From: Paracoccaceae bacterium
Lineage (GTDB): Bacteria; Pseudomonadota; Alphaproteobacteria; Rhodobacterales; Rhodobacteraceae
Direction: 5' to 3'
DNA length: 35,437 nt
Assembly (NCBI GenBank): GCA_006844665.1
Contig: SPJP01000028.1
Coordinates: 1-35,437, forward strand
Both the position numbers and the translations under genes were made by a program. The notes under the pieces were generated by a model. The model was not told the DNA's origin. It made no database searches and saw nothing but the letters and a program-made list of their open reading frames with translations. Of this stretch, positions 24,317-33,850 are shown in pieces. Every line of letters begins with the position of its first letter. Position 1 is the first letter of the stretch.

Positions 24317-25405
24317 TTAGGCGACTTGCGTGTCACCCTCGCGCAGGGCATGGCCGTTGGCATCAAATACATGGGCCCGCCCTGGTACAAGTGCGACCGA
24401 AACCTCGGCCCCAATCGCCAGGTCCGGCGCTCCGTCCACCTTGACGATGAACTCTTGCCCGCCGGTCAAAGTCATGTGGATCAAAGCGTTTTCGCCCAAA
24501 TGCTCGACCACCGATACGGTGCCGGTCAGTGGCCCTTTGCCCGAATCGACCAAGACCACATCTTCGGGACGTATGCCCAAGGTGCGGGCCCGTTCGGCCA
24601 TGGGTGTTTCCGCCTCGATCTCGGCCCCGCCATCCAGCTTTAGCACGATCTTGCCACCGCGATTTTCGGCGACCACATCCAGCATATTCATCGGCTGGTT
24701 GGCGATAAAACCCGCCACAAAGGTGTTCACTGGCTTGCCGTACAGCTCTAGCGGGGTGCCGACCTGTTCGATATTACCCTTGTTCAAAACCACAATCCGG
24801 TCCGCCAGGGTCATCGCTTCGGTCTGGTCATGGGTCACGTAAATCATCGTAGCACCCAGGGAATGGTGCAGATGGGCGATTTCCACCCGCGTCTGTCCCC
24901 GCAAAGACGCATCAAGATTAGACAAAGGTTCGTCAAACAAGAAAACTTTGGGATTGCGCACAATTGCGCGCCCGATGGCCACACGCTGGCGCTGGCCCCC
25001 GGACAGAGCCTTGGGGCGACGGTCCAGCAAAGGTTCGATCTGCAGAATCCGGGCCGCATCGCGCACTTGCTTTTCAATCTCGGCTTTAGGCGTGCGCGCC
25101 AGTTCCAGCCCAAAGGCCATGTTCTGGTAGACCGTCATATGCGGGTAAAGCGCATAGGATTGAAACACCATGGCAATCCCCCGGGACGAGGCCGCGACGT
25201 CATTAACCCGCGTCCCCCCGATCGAGATATCGCCCCGCGTGACATGCTCTAGCCCCGCGATCATCCGCAGCAGCGTAGACTTGCCACAGCCCGAAGGCCC
25301 CACGAACACGACCAGCTCCCCAGCCTTGATGTGCAAATCAATGCTGGGGATGACATTCACGGCGCCATAGTCTTTTGACACGCCAGACAGAAGAACGTCG
25401 CTCAT
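24317..25405 (-). CDS. Sugar ABC transporter ATPase (UgpC/MalK type)
   Basis: A 362-residue ATP-binding subunit of a carbohydrate uptake-1 (CUT1) ABC importer. Walker [11 protein letters not shown]-loop [13 protein letters not shown], signature [14 protein letters not shown], Walker [13 protein letters not shown] and the H-loop THDQTEAM are all intact. The C-terminal 130 residues form the regulatory TOBE/OB domain ([23 protein letters not shown]). ATG 25405 lies 2 nt after the GH38 stop, with AAAGGAG inside the end of that gene. It energises the two permeases encoded upstream. Confidence 0.96.
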   Translation of the reverse strand: MSDVLLSGVSKDYGAVNVIPSIDLHIKAGELVVFVGPSGCGKSTLLRMIAGLEHVTRGDISIGGTRVNDVAASSRGIAMVFQSYALYPHMTVYQNMAFGLELARTPKAEIEKQVRDAARILQIEPLLDRRPKALSGGQRQRVAIGRAIVRNPKVFLFDEPLSNLDASLRGQTRVEIAHLHHSLGATMIYVTHDQTEAMTLADRIVVLNKGNIEQVGTPLELYGKPVNTFVAGFIANQPMNMLDVVAENRGGKIVLKLDGGAEIEAETPMAERARTLGIRPEDVVLVDSGKGPLTGTVSVVEHLGENALIHMTLTGGQEFIVKVDGAPDLAIGAEVSVALVPGRAHVFDANGHALREGDTQVA

Positions 25406-25407
25406 GA

Positions 25408-28400
25408 TCAGGCTCCTTTAACTGTCAGGCGCAAAGTGGCCACTTCGAACGGGCGCAAGGACACGGACACAGAGTTGTCGCTCACGTCCAGTACCTGTTG
25501 TTCTTGTTCGACCATATTCACCAATGCGGCCTTTGCCACGGGCAATCCGAAACTAATCACCGCGTCAGCCCGCCGATTGGCCTTTTCAAACACCCGAACA
25601 ATGATGTCCTGGCCTTCCTCGGATTTCTTAACGGTTTCAATCGTCACGTTTGGCGCATCGACGCTGGCAAAGGAAAACGCATCAACCGCGCTGCCGTCCC
25701 CTGCCCCGACCAAGGCCAGCGGATTGTTGAACCGCTCGGCCAAATCGTGGACCGTGGCCACATCCCCATCATGCAAAGCCAAAGCGTAGCGCAAGTGATG
25801 TTCGCCCTGATCGGCCGTTGGATGGGGCCATTTCGGGCCGCGCATCAGGGTCAACCGCACCGCCTGCCCATGGGCGTCATAGGCGTATTTGCAATCATTG
25901 ATCAAAGCAGCGCCAAAATCCGGTTCCTGCATTGCCACCCAGCGGTGCATCGAGGCTTCGAACTGCGCCTTGTCCCAGCTGGTGTTGCGATGGGTGGCGC
26001 GTTTGACATGGCCGAACTGGATTTCCGACAGAATGTCCGTTGTGTTCAAATCAAACTCGAACCCTGTTTTCAGAACCGTATGCTGTTCGCGCCAGTCAAC
26101 ATAAGTGTCAAAATCGACCTGACGGGCACCTGCCGCCAGCGACACGATCTGCACCACTTTGGACGACTGATAGCTGCGTTCGATCCGCAGGGCAGCCCGG
26201 TGAGGACCTTCTTCGATCACTTCGATCTGGCAAGGCAGATCTGACAGTTTCCAGAACGTGGTTTCAAACGACATATCAATGTCCCACGCGTCCCAGTTCA
26301 CGGGCTTGTCTTCATATGCGATCAATTCGTTGGCCTTGGCGCCTGCAGGGATCAACTCTCGCTGGTGTTTTTTGTCCAGGACCGAGGTTATTTCACCCGC
26401 TGCATCAAAGCGAACAGCGATTAAATCGTTTTCCAACAGATCCGTTTGGACCTTCAAAGACGTATCCGCTGCCGCGGCTGCGCCTTTGGCAGCCCCGACC
26501 CATCCCAATGACGGAACCGGTGTGGCGCGGGAAACGAATTCTTCGCTGCCATCCGCGCGGCTGATCTTTTGGACGGGCGAGGCTGCGCCGTCCACAACCA
26601 AGGACGACCCGTCCCAGCCCGCGTCCAGCGCCACCAGATCCGCCCGGTTTTGCGAGGTAAAGTTCATCACCCGCATGCCGCCATCGCCAACGGCCCCATT
26701 GGCAGCCACGTGCCAGGATCCATCTTCTGCCGCCATGTCCGCAAACAACGCGTCATATTCTGCGTCTGAATCTGCATAAACCTCGGGTATCGAGGTGCCG
26801 GGCAGGATGTCATGGAACTGGTTCAACAGAACGGTCTTCCAATGGGCGTCCAAGCGGTCCGCAGGATAGCCCGCCCCTTTGGTCATCGCGACAGAGCCTA
26901 GGAATTCCAGTTCGCGCACTTTGCGTTCGGCGCGGCGGTTGTTGGCTTTGGTTTTACCGATGGTGGTCAAGGTGCCCCGGTGCAGTTCCAAATACAGCTC
27001 GCCATGCCAGGACGGGAATTTTTCTGGCGTGTCATTCATCGTCTGGCTAGAGCGTTCCAGGAATTTGCCCAAACCTTCCATCCGCACTTCGGGTGCGCCG
27101 GGGATGCCTTTGGCAAACCGCATCCCGGCTTGGACCATTTCCCGGGTCGGGCCACCGCCCCCGTCGCCATGCCCGTAACAGATCAAAACGTCCTCGCTGG
27201 CCGCTTTAGGTTCCTGACGCCGCCACGCGCCCATCACTTCGGTTGCGGTCAGTTCAGAGTTGTAGGTCGTGAAAATATCTTCGCTGTCATAGTCCTGGGT
27301 CGTGATCAGCCGCGCCTTGATCGGCGTGCCATCAATCCCGTGCCAGAAAAACGCATCAAACGGGAATTGGTTGGTATCGTTCCAGCTGATTTTCGAGGTG
27401 ATGAAATGCTCTAACCCGCAGCCTTCCAGGATTTGCGGCATGTTGGCGGAATAGCCGAACGTATCGGGCAGCCAAACGCAGGTGGGCGTCACGTCGAAAT
27501 TATCCTGGTGGAATTTGCGGCCGAACATGATCTGGCGGATCATGCTTTCACCAGACACGATATTGGCATCTGGTTCCAACCACATCGCGCCTTCAATCTC
27601 GAACTGGCCGGACTTGACCCGCGCTTGAATTCCGTCCCACAGTGCCGGGTAGTCTTCTTTCAGGTAATCAAACAGAACCGCTTGATTATACATGAAAATA
27701 TACTCGGGGAATTCTTCCATCAGCTTTAGAACAGTCGCAAAGCTGCGTCCCGATTTTTCGCGCGTATGCAGCACACGCCACAGCCAACCCACGTCAATAT
27801 GCGTATGCCCAACAGCCGTCACCACTGGGCGCGCTTCGGTGTCCTGCATCGAATAAATCTCGCCCGCGATTGCCTTGGCATCCGCGATTGATGCGGTCAG
27901 TTCTGCCCCAACACCGCGCCGGTCCATGACGTGCAAGGCTTGGTCGATCAGCGCCAAAACCCGGTGCCGGCGCGTATCGTTTTGCTGCAAACACACAGCA
28001 ATATCTAAAGGCGCTTTCAGGTCGAAATAGATGCTCTCAACCGCCTCATTTCGCAGATAGGCTTTGACATCCAGCCCAACCAAAAGACGGTCAAAGAAGG
28101 TGAAGGCGTCGATCAGAATGCGGTGACGATTGCCCGGAAACGCATCCCGCTCGATCACGATTTCGGTGTGGTTGCCGTCCAAGCCTTGGGCGATCTTGCC
28201 ATCCAGATAGACCAAGCCCTGCGGGTCCGTACCGCCCGGGCGGTCCACCCAGCTGGACGCGAATTTCAGCAAGAACACACCGCCTGCCGCCTCGGTCGGA
28301 ACCTCGATTTCGGCAGCGATCCAAGTGTTGGCCTGAGGTCGGCCCCAAACCGTCCGTTCGTCAAAAGCCGCCCAGCTGGACCAATCGGCAGCCATTGCGT

Positions 28401-28572
28401 CTTCCGCGGTCATCACGTCTTCGCAATAGTGCCAGTTCGCCGCAAAAGTCACGGGCAGCAGGATCTTTTCGCGTAGATCTTCGCACAAGCGCAGCAGCTT
28501 GCCTTCAAGCTTTTCATCGTCGCGCTTCAGGCCCAAACGGGCGGCAATCGGGTTTCTGTATACTTCACCCAT
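25408..28572 (-). CDS. GH38 alpha-mannosidase
   Basis: A 1054-residue glycoside hydrolase family 38 enzyme removing alpha-linked mannose. The zinc site GHTHID is at residues 255-260. The catalytic nucleophile is Asp370 in [16 protein letters not shown], and [12 protein letters not shown] supplies a later active-site His. The N-terminal 240 residues form a beta-rich accessory domain ([33 protein letters not shown]), and the last 400 residues are the usual large beta domain. There is no signal peptide, so it acts in the cytoplasm on imported oligosaccharides. ATG 28572 has CAGGAG upstream. It sits between the importer permeases and the ATPase, tying import to hydrolysis. Confidence 0.95.
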   Translation of the reverse strand: MGEVYRNPIAARLGLKRDDEKLEGKLLRLCEDLREKILLPVTFAANWHYCEDVMTAEDAMAADWSSWAAFDERTVWGRPQANTWIAAEIEVPTEAAGGVFLLKFASSWVDRPGGTDPQGLVYLDGKIAQGLDGNHTEIVIERDAFPGNRHRILIDAFTFFDRLLVGLDVKAYLRNEAVESIYFDLKAPLDIAVCLQQNDTRRHRVLALIDQALHVMDRRGVGAELTASIADAKAIAGEIYSMQDTEARPVVTAVGHTHIDVGWLWRVLHTREKSGRSFATVLKLMEEFPEYIFMYNQAVLFDYLKEDYPALWDGIQARVKSGQFEIEGAMWLEPDANIVSGESMIRQIMFGRKFHQDNFDVTPTCVWLPDTFGYSANMPQILEGCGLEHFITSKISWNDTNQFPFDAFFWHGIDGTPIKARLITTQDYDSEDIFTTYNSELTATEVMGAWRRQEPKAASEDVLICYGHGDGGGGPTREMVQAGMRFAKGIPGAPEVRMEGLGKFLERSSQTMNDTPEKFPSWHGELYLELHRGTLTTIGKTKANNRRAERKVRELEFLGSVAMTKGAGYPADRLDAHWKTVLLNQFHDILPGTSIPEVYADSDAEYDALFADMAAEDGSWHVAANGAVGDGGMRVMNFTSQNRADLVALDAGWDGSSLVVDGAASPVQKISRADGSEEFVSRATPVPSLGWVGAAKGAAAAADTSLKVQTDLLENDLIAVRFDAAGEITSVLDKKHQRELIPAGAKANELIAYEDKPVNWDAWDIDMSFETTFWKLSDLPCQIEVIEEGPHRAALRIERSYQSSKVVQIVSLAAGARQVDFDTYVDWREQHTVLKTGFEFDLNTTDILSEIQFGHVKRATHRNTSWDKAQFEASMHRWVAMQEPDFGAALINDCKYAYDAHGQAVRLTLMRGPKWPHPTADQGEHHLRYALALHDGDVATVHDLAERFNNPLALVGAGDGSAVDAFSFASVDAPNVTIETVKKSEEGQDIIVRVFEKANRRADAVISFGLPVAKAALVNMVEQEQQVLDVSDNSVSVSLRPFEVATLRLTVKGA

Positions 28573-28593
28573 GGGTCGTCTCCTGTATTGGGG

Positions 28594-29403
28594 TCATCCT
28601 TTGACGCCCACCCCGGCAAAACCGGTGTTCATGTTGCGACGCAGCAAAAAGTAGACCGCAATGGCCGGCGCTGCGTAGAGAATTGAATATGCTGCCAAAA
28701 ACCCGTAATCGATGGCGCCTTGCTGGCCGAACGCCGCGTATAGGCCGACCGACATCGGGAATCCGGATTCGGCGCGGGAAAACAGCAAAGGCAGCAAAAA
28801 TTCGTTCCAAGCCGTCGTGAAGGTAAAGAACCAAACCACCGCCAAACCCGGCCGCGACAAGGGCAGAACAATCCGACCCACGATCTGAAACAGGCTGGCC
28901 CCTTCCACATGGGCGGCCTCTTCCAGCTCGATCGGGACGGTGTCGAAAAAGTTCTTTAGCAGCAGCAAGGCAAACGGCAGGTTCAAGATCGACAGGGCCA
29001 GGATCACGCCAAGATGGTTCAACAATCCGGTCTTTTGCGCGCTGAAAAAGATCGGGATCATCAGGCCGGTCGAGGGCATCATGCGCAGCAAAACCAGCCC
29101 CCATAGCATGGCATCCCGGCCTGGAATGCGGATGCGCGACAACGGATACGCCGCCCCGGCGGCCACCGCCACAGTCAGGGTCGCCGTGCCAAAGGCGATC
29201 ACCAGGGAATTCCACATCTGCAACCCAGAGCTGCCTGACAGCGCCCGGCCGAAATTGCCGACACCAGGGTCCTGTGGCAGGCGTAGAATGCCGACGGCCG
29301 AGGTGTCGAACGCGTTGGACAACAGCCAGGCAAACGGGCTGACCCAAATTACAGCGACAAAGCACAAAGCCAGTGCAAGCGAACGAGAGGGGCGTTCATC
29401 CAT
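28594..29403 (-). CDS. Sugar ABC transporter permease (MalG type)
   Basis: A 269-residue inner-membrane protein with six helices. The EAA loop that docks with the ATPase reads EEAAHVEGASLFQIVGRIVL, as in MalG-type CUT1 permeases. ATG 29403 has AAGGAG upstream and overlaps the last base of the preceding stop codon, so it is coupled to the other permease. A parallel overlapping frame with Arg/Gly-rich content was rejected. It precedes the GH38 gene by 21 nt. Confidence 0.94.
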   Translation of the reverse strand: MDERPSRSLALALCFVAVIWVSPFAWLLSNAFDTSAVGILRLPQDPGVGNFGRALSGSSGLQMWNSLVIAFGTATLTVAVAAGAAYPLSRIRIPGRDAMLWGLVLLRMMPSTGLMIPIFFSAQKTGLLNHLGVILALSILNLPFALLLLKNFFDTVPIELEEAAHVEGASLFQIVGRIVLPLSRPGLAVVWFFTFTTAWNEFLLPLLFSRAESGFPMSVGLYAAFGQQGAIDYGFLAAYSILYAAPAIAVYFLLRRNMNTGFAGVGVKG

Positions 29404-30299
29404 TATTCTGGCTCCTTCAACAGGCGGACATAGAACACAGCCAACAACCCAACCACGAGCAACATGGCCACCGAAATCGCCGATCCATAGCCAAGTTTGC
29501 CGATCTTAAAGCTTTGCTCGTACATAAAGATCGACAGCACTTTGGTCTGACGCCCCGGCCCGCCCCCGGTCATCGCGTAGACCAGCGGGAAGTAGGTGAA
29601 GGTCCAGATTGTGATGAACAACGTGTTGGTCCCGATATGGGATTTGATCATCGGCAAAGTCACCCGACGGGTGCGCTGCCACCAAGTCGCGCCATCGACT
29701 TGCGCGGCCTCGATCACGTCACGGGGCACAGAATCAAGTGCTGCCGAAAACAGCAGATAAGACCAAGCCGTCCCCTTCCAAACATTCGCCACAACGACGA
29801 CTGGAAACGCAAATTCGTTCAGGAAATTGACGGAATCGAACCCAAGTGGGCCCAAGACAACGCTGTTGATCAGCCCGTTTTCAGCCGTGGTGGCCGACCA
29901 TAGAAAGGCCGCGACGATATCGGGCAGCAACCAGCCCAACATAATGGCGACCTCGATGAAACCGCGCAAAGGCCCGCGCAAAGCGCGCATGACCGAAGCC
30001 AACAAAAAGCCCAACAGGGATTGCCCAACGATCGCCGAAAAGAAAGTGAAGGAAACAGTGACCCAGAGCGATTCCATGAACCCACGCCGGGTAAACAGAC
30101 GCTCGTAATTGTCAAAGCCAATCCAGCTCCAATTGACGGACTTCGCACCGACTAGGCTTAGATCGGTAAAGCTGAACGTAACCACCCAAACGGTGAAAAA
30201 GATCAAGGCACCGACAAACAGAACGGCAGGGATAGAGGCCAGAATGACCAAACCAAACCCGCCGCTTAGCCAGGGTTTTGTGTCGTTTCGAAGGGACAA
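29403..30299 (-). CDS. Sugar ABC transporter permease (MalF type)
   Basis: A 298-residue permease with about six helices and the EAA loop IEAAQVDGATWWQRTRRVTL. The start is proposed as TTG 30299 (LSLRNDTKPW), which has AGGAG seven nt upstream. A GTG at 30344 is in frame, but it lies in the loop of a perfect 12-bp hairpin and has no ribosome site, so the longer form is unlikely. It forms the membrane channel with the MalG-type partner encoded next. Confidence 0.9.
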   Translation of the reverse strand: MSLRNDTKPWLSGGFGLVILASIPAVLFVGALIFFTVWVVTFSFTDLSLVGAKSVNWSWIGFDNYERLFTRRGFMESLWVTVSFTFFSAIVGQSLLGFLLASVMRALRGPLRGFIEVAIMLGWLLPDIVAAFLWSATTAENGLINSVVLGPLGFDSVNFLNEFAFPVVVVANVWKGTAWSYLLFSAALDSVPRDVIEAAQVDGATWWQRTRRVTLPMIKSHIGTNTLFITIWTFTYFPLVYAMTGGGPGRQTKVLSIFMYEQSFKIGKLGYGSAISVAMLLVVGLLAVFYVRLLKEPE

Positions 30300-30326
30300 G
30301 GGGATGCTCCTGGTTGGCAGAAGGGA

Positions 30327-30356
30327 CCGGCTGGCCTGACGCACCAGGCCAGCCGG
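30327..30356 (-). terminator. Perfect hairpin between binding-protein and permease genes
   Basis: CCGGCTGGCCTG at 30327-30338 pairs exactly with 30345-30356 around the 6-nt loop ACGCAC. It lies 11 nt after the binding-protein stop on the minus strand, with no T tract. It probably stabilises the upstream mRNA or attenuates read-through, giving more binding protein than permease. Confidence 0.75.
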
Positions 30357-30366
30357 ATCATTGCAA

Positions 30367-31686
30367 TTACTCGTAAGTAATTACGTTATCTTCGCCGAAC
30401 TCGTCGACCAAAGCTGCATGATATTCTTCAACAGCTTCATCAACGCTTAGGCCTTCCAAGATGTCAGCAGTCATCTGCTGAACCAAAGCCGACACAATCT
30501 GGTAACCTGGGAAGGTATCGCGACCAGTTGTGTTTGCGGCCAATGGTGTGGCCCGTGCAAGGAACGGATCAGACTGGTAGGCATCGCCGCCCGAGATATC
30601 GGTACGAACAGCCATCCGGCCGTTTGTGACAGTCCAATCTTCGAAATTGCCCTGATCAAAGATGGTTGTCAGCAGACCAAACGCTGCATCTTTGTCCGAG
30701 GCATTTTCGTTCAAACCAATGGCCCAACCACCTGAAATGTTGGTTGTCTCCATTGTGCCTTCCAGGCCAGAGCCCGGCCACTCGGACCAGTTGACCATAC
30801 CGTCACGCTCGCTTTGGCTCAGCTCGCTGCCGCCGGAACAATCCCAGATGCAAGAGTTTTCCCAGCTGCCGCTGGCAACGATACCCATTGTACCTTCGCG
30901 CAGGCCTTGGCGAATGGTGCTGTCCACGTCAGTGGCATAGTTGGTTGCCTGTGTGCCCAGCTTTTCGTCGATATAAATGGTCTTGTACAACTCAAGCGTT
31001 CTGCGGATCGCGGGGCTGTCGCCAACCCACTTGCCAGCATCCCAGTCGCGCAGACGGTTGCGGCCAGCTTCTGGCACATCCGCGCCCAGCAATGCCATGT
31101 AGAAGCCCTGCATGGTGGTTGCTTCGCCGCGCTTGGTGCCTACTGGCAGCAGAAACGCGTCTTCGATCCCGGTTTTTTCCTGGATCTGACGGGCCGCATC
31201 CAGGATATCGTCCCAGCTTTTTGGCTCCCATGGCAGGGCGATGCCCGCTTTTTCCATTACAGGGACGCTGTACCACAGCATACGCACGTCAGTGTCAGTT
31301 GGCAGCGCATAGACACCACCGTCATAGGACACGACTTCGGTCAAGCCGGACATATAAGACGGGTACTGATCCCAGCCCGCCAGCGCGTCGTTCAAGTTCA
31401 TGGTGTACCCAGCCGAGGCCAGTTCAGACACCACAAAGCTGTCCATCTGGATCACATCGGCCGCAGTTCCGGACGCCAAATCAAGCGCAACACGCTCGAC
31501 ATAGCCTTCGCCGGGCAATTTGATCGCGTCGACTGTTTCGCCTGTGGCTTGCTCATAGGCTTCGATGCCTGGCTCTACCAGGTCAGCCAGCCAATCGGCA
31601 TACATAATGGAAACATCGGCCTGCGCCTGACCTGCCAGCAAAGCCATCGCTGCGGCTGTTCCAAAGAGTGACATAGAAATCTTCAT
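30367..31686 (-). CDS. Sugar ABC transporter substrate-binding protein (CUT1 type)
   Basis: A 439-residue periplasmic solute-binding protein. The signal peptide MKISMSLFGTAAAMALLAGQ ends near QADV, at about residue 24. The mature protein has the SBP family 1 pattern: VERVALDLASGTAADVIQMD, then YALPTDTDVRMLWYSVPVMEKAG and SWDDILDAARQIQ. The hinge-side segment GGWAIGLNENASDKDAAFGLL follows. GGGAGG precedes ATG 31686. It begins the minus-strand mannoside operon and diverges from the LacI gene. The ligand is probably an alpha-mannoside or manno-oligosaccharide, judged from the GH38 partner (inference). Confidence 0.94.
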   Translation of the reverse strand: MKISMSLFGTAAAMALLAGQAQADVSIMYADWLADLVEPGIEAYEQATGETVDAIKLPGEGYVERVALDLASGTAADVIQMDSFVVSELASAGYTMNLNDALAGWDQYPSYMSGLTEVVSYDGGVYALPTDTDVRMLWYSVPVMEKAGIALPWEPKSWDDILDAARQIQEKTGIEDAFLLPVGTKRGEATTMQGFYMALLGADVPEAGRNRLRDWDAGKWVGDSPAIRRTLELYKTIYIDEKLGTQATNYATDVDSTIRQGLREGTMGIVASGSWENSCIWDCSGGSELSQSERDGMVNWSEWPGSGLEGTMETTNISGGWAIGLNENASDKDAAFGLLTTIFDQGNFEDWTVTNGRMAVRTDISGGDAYQSDPFLARATPLAANTTGRDTFPGYQIVSALVQQMTADILEGLSVDEAVEEYHAALVDEFGEDNVITYE

Positions 31687-31753
31687 GTTTTCCTCCCAAA
31701 AAACGCACCATCCAGCGGTGCCACTGACAAAACGCTAGCCGGATGGAATCATT

Positions 31754-31769
31754 ATTGCAACGTTGCAAT
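31754..31769. promoter_or_regulatory. Perfect 16-bp palindrome, LacI-type operator
   Basis: ATTGCAACGTTGCAAT is an exact palindrome with a central CG, the layout of LacI-family operators. It sits 68 nt upstream of the binding-protein start, in the gap shared with the divergent LacI gene. Confidence 0.8.
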
Positions 31770-31860
31770 TTTAAAAAATCCGGAAAAACTCGCCAAGTTC
31801 ACGCTACTTCCCTGTAAATAAATGATTAAAAAATTGGCAAAAGTGAAACTGCCTCAAAAA

Positions 31861-31876
31861 TTTGCAACGATGCATT
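31861..31876. promoter_or_regulatory. Second, imperfect LacI-type operator
   Basis: TTTGCAACGATGCATT matches the upstream palindrome at 13 of 16 positions and keeps the TGCAACG core. The centres are 107 nt apart, compatible with looping. It overlaps a possible lacI -35 box (TTGCAA 31862-31867, followed by TATGTG at 31886-31891), suggesting autoregulation. Confidence 0.55.
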
Positions 31877-31924
31877 TTTGCGTGCTATGTGTAATACAAT
31901 CAAGGACATCAAAGGGGGTTTTGC

Positions 31925-32959
31925 ATGACAACTGACGATTCCCGCGGGCTTACATCCGGTTCACGCCCGACGCTCAAAACCATCGCCGAGGCCACCGGCC
32001 TAAGCCTTTCGACCGTGTCTTTGTCCCTGCGCGGCGGCGCGAATCTCAAGAAAGAAACCCGCGACAAGGTCATGGAAGCGGCCCAGCGTTTGGGCTATGT
32101 CCCCGACCGTGCGGGTGTCCGTTTGCGCACCGGCAAAACCAACGTTCTGGCGCTGGTCATGGAAGGCACGGCCAGCTCGATGGAGTTCACGCGACACCTG
32201 ATCGAAGGCATCGGGCGCCACATCAACAGGACGCAATATAACCTAAACGTTACTCCTGATTTTGCGGGCAATGGCAGCGCTGAAACCGTTGAACATCTGC
32301 TGAAAAACAACTTCGCCGATGGCATCATTCTAACGGGCACCGGCCCCCGCGACCCCCGCGTTCAGGCCCTGACAGATGCCGGACGCCCCTTTGTGACCCA
32401 TGGCCGGACCGAGTTCTTTTCGCCCCATGCCTACCACGATTTCGATTCAGAAAAATTCATCCAAATCTCCGTCGAAAGACTGGTCAGTCAGGGCTGTAAG
32501 CATTTGCTTTTGTACTCGCCCAATGAACAGTCGATGAACCACCACACAATCGTGCGCGCCTTCCGCGCAGCTGTGGCCGATCACGGCGTCCGCTTTCAAG
32601 TTGCCGAAGGCGTCCCCCCCGGCGCGCCGTCAAGCACCATTCGCCAACAAGGGTATGAAATCGCCACCGCCCCGAATCGGCCCGACGGAATCATCTGCGA
32701 TACCGAGGTTCTGGGCCTGCCATTGTTATGCGGTCTAAAAGACGGCGGCTTGACCCCGGGCACGGACATCAAAACCGTGGCCAAGCAGGCAGGCGACATC
32801 CTAAGCACCGTCTTCCCGGAAATCGACACCGTGTCCGAACATGTTGTCGAAGCGGGTGAAGAGCTGGCCCGCCTTCTTCTGGCCCGCATCAACGGCGACG
32901 CGATAACTGATCTTCAAACCCTAGGCCCGCCCCGCCCCAGCTGGGATATGCCAGATTGA
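31925..32959 (+). CDS. LacI family transcriptional regulator
   Basis: A 344-residue repressor. The N-terminal helix-turn-helix TIAEATGLSLSTVSLSLRGG and the hinge-side EAAQRLGYVPDRAGVRLRTG are LacI-family hallmarks, followed by a periplasmic-binding-protein-like effector domain (VLALVMEGTASSMEFTRHLI to the end). ATG 31925 has AAGGGGG upstream. It diverges from the mannoside ABC operon, whose promoter region carries the matching palindromes. It probably represses that operon until a mannoside or mannose derivative binds. Its stop faces that of the HutC-type regulator with only 9 nt between. Confidence 0.94.
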   Translation: MTTDDSRGLTSGSRPTLKTIAEATGLSLSTVSLSLRGGANLKKETRDKVMEAAQRLGYVPDRAGVRLRTGKTNVLALVMEGTASSMEFTRHLIEGIGRHINRTQYNLNVTPDFAGNGSAETVEHLLKNNFADGIILTGTGPRDPRVQALTDAGRPFVTHGRTEFFSPHAYHDFDSEKFIQISVERLVSQGCKHLLLYSPNEQSMNHHTIVRAFRAAVADHGVRFQVAEGVPPGAPSSTIRQQGYEIATAPNRPDGIICDTEVLGLPLLCGLKDGGLTPGTDIKTVAKQAGDILSTVFPEIDTVSEHVVEAGEELARLLLARINGDAITDLQTLGPPRPSWDMPD

Positions 32960-32968
32960 TCCAGCGCC

Positions 32969-33733
32969 CTACTTGGCCCCGTTCCCTTGATACAAAATGG
33001 TAGGGTGGCGCACAGAATCCTGGATGATCTTGCTAACATTCACCGGCCTGTCATCGGCGTCATAGGCGATTTGGCTAAGGGTCAACACAGCCGCAGGATC
33101 TTCCAAATGCAACAAAGCGCATTCAGCATCAGTTGCCAAACGGGCCCCCAAAGTGGTGCTGCCATGCTGGGGATAGACCCCGTATCGCGTACGCAGCTCG
33201 TGATACAGGGACTTGTTTTCTTCCGACCAGTCCAGATCCAGCAGCCCAGGGGCCAAGGCTGGCGCCAGCCAATCTTCCTGAACAACAACCGGGTCACCGT
33301 CCAGGGTCCTGATCCGTTGCAGATACAGAACCGGGGCATCTGCAGGCAACTGCAACGACTTGGCAATCTTTGGGTCGGTCGGCGCGATCGTGCCCAAAAT
33401 CAAGCGGCTGCCCGGAACCCGACCGCGCTCCATTGCACTGGTGGTAAAGCTTTTCAGCAGGTGGAATTCTGGCCCGGGCTTTTGCTCGGTCACGTAAAAC
33501 CCCTTGCCCGGCTGGCTTTGTACCTGCCCTTCCTGAACAATCGCGTGCAAAGCTTGGCGCACCGTGATCCGGCTGACCCCATATTCCGCGACCAAAGCCC
33601 GTTCCGACGGCAGCTTGGTGTTCACCGGGATCGCGCCGCTATCAATCTGGTTTTGAAGGATCTGCTTCAACTGCCGGTGCAGCGGCTCGTGCGACGCCCG
33701 ATCAATACTGCTCTTCGTGCTCTGCGGCTGCAT
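32969..33733 (-). CDS. GntR family regulator, HutC/UTRA type
   Basis: A 254-residue transcription factor. The winged helix (about residues 15-85) includes LPSERALVAEYGVSRITVRQA and PGKGFYV, followed by a UTRA sensor domain (PVLYLQRIRTLDGDPVVVQE, YGVYPQHGSTTLGARLA). HutC/UTRA proteins such as NagR, DasR and PhnF sense small phosphorylated or amino sugars and similar ligands. ATG 33733 has AGGA five nt upstream; an ATG 12 codons earlier (33769) lacks a ribosome site. It diverges from the GH4 gene, and the shared gap holds a NagR/DasR-like palindrome, so it likely represses that operon and itself. Confidence 0.92.
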   Translation of the reverse strand: MQPQSTKSSIDRASHEPLHRQLKQILQNQIDSGAIPVNTKLPSERALVAEYGVSRITVRQALHAIVQEGQVQSQPGKGFYVTEQKPGPEFHLLKSFTTSAMERGRVPGSRLILGTIAPTDPKIAKSLQLPADAPVLYLQRIRTLDGDPVVVQEDWLAPALAPGLLDLDWSEENKSLYHELRTRYGVYPQHGSTTLGARLATDAECALLHLEDPAAVLTLSQIAYDADDRPVNVSKIIQDSVRHPTILYQGNGAK

Positions 33734-33794
33734 GGCGGTCCTACCTTTGGTTCTGTCATTGTCGCCCATGTGCCCGGCCAGCTCAAGATCTACG

Positions 33795-33837
33795 TTGACA
33801 TAACTGGTTATAACCAGTAGCGACCAGTTGACCTGGT
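33795..33837. promoter_or_regulatory. NagR/DasR-like operator and promoter region of GH4 operon
   Basis: ACTGGTTATAACCAGT at 33803-33818 is a perfect 16-bp palindrome. It resembles the dre sites (ACTGGTCTAGACCA-type) of NagR/DasR regulators. A TTGACA -35-like box lies just before it (33795-33800), and a second inverted pair ACCAG/CTGGT (33823-33837) sits between it and the GH4 ribosome site. Confidence 0.72.
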
Positions 33838-33850
33838 ATTCGAGGATGCG

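Noticed and set aside
28565-29365. Second minus-strand frame overlapping the MalG-type permease
   Set aside because: It is Arg/Gly-rich without membrane helices; the other frame has the EAA loop and six helices.
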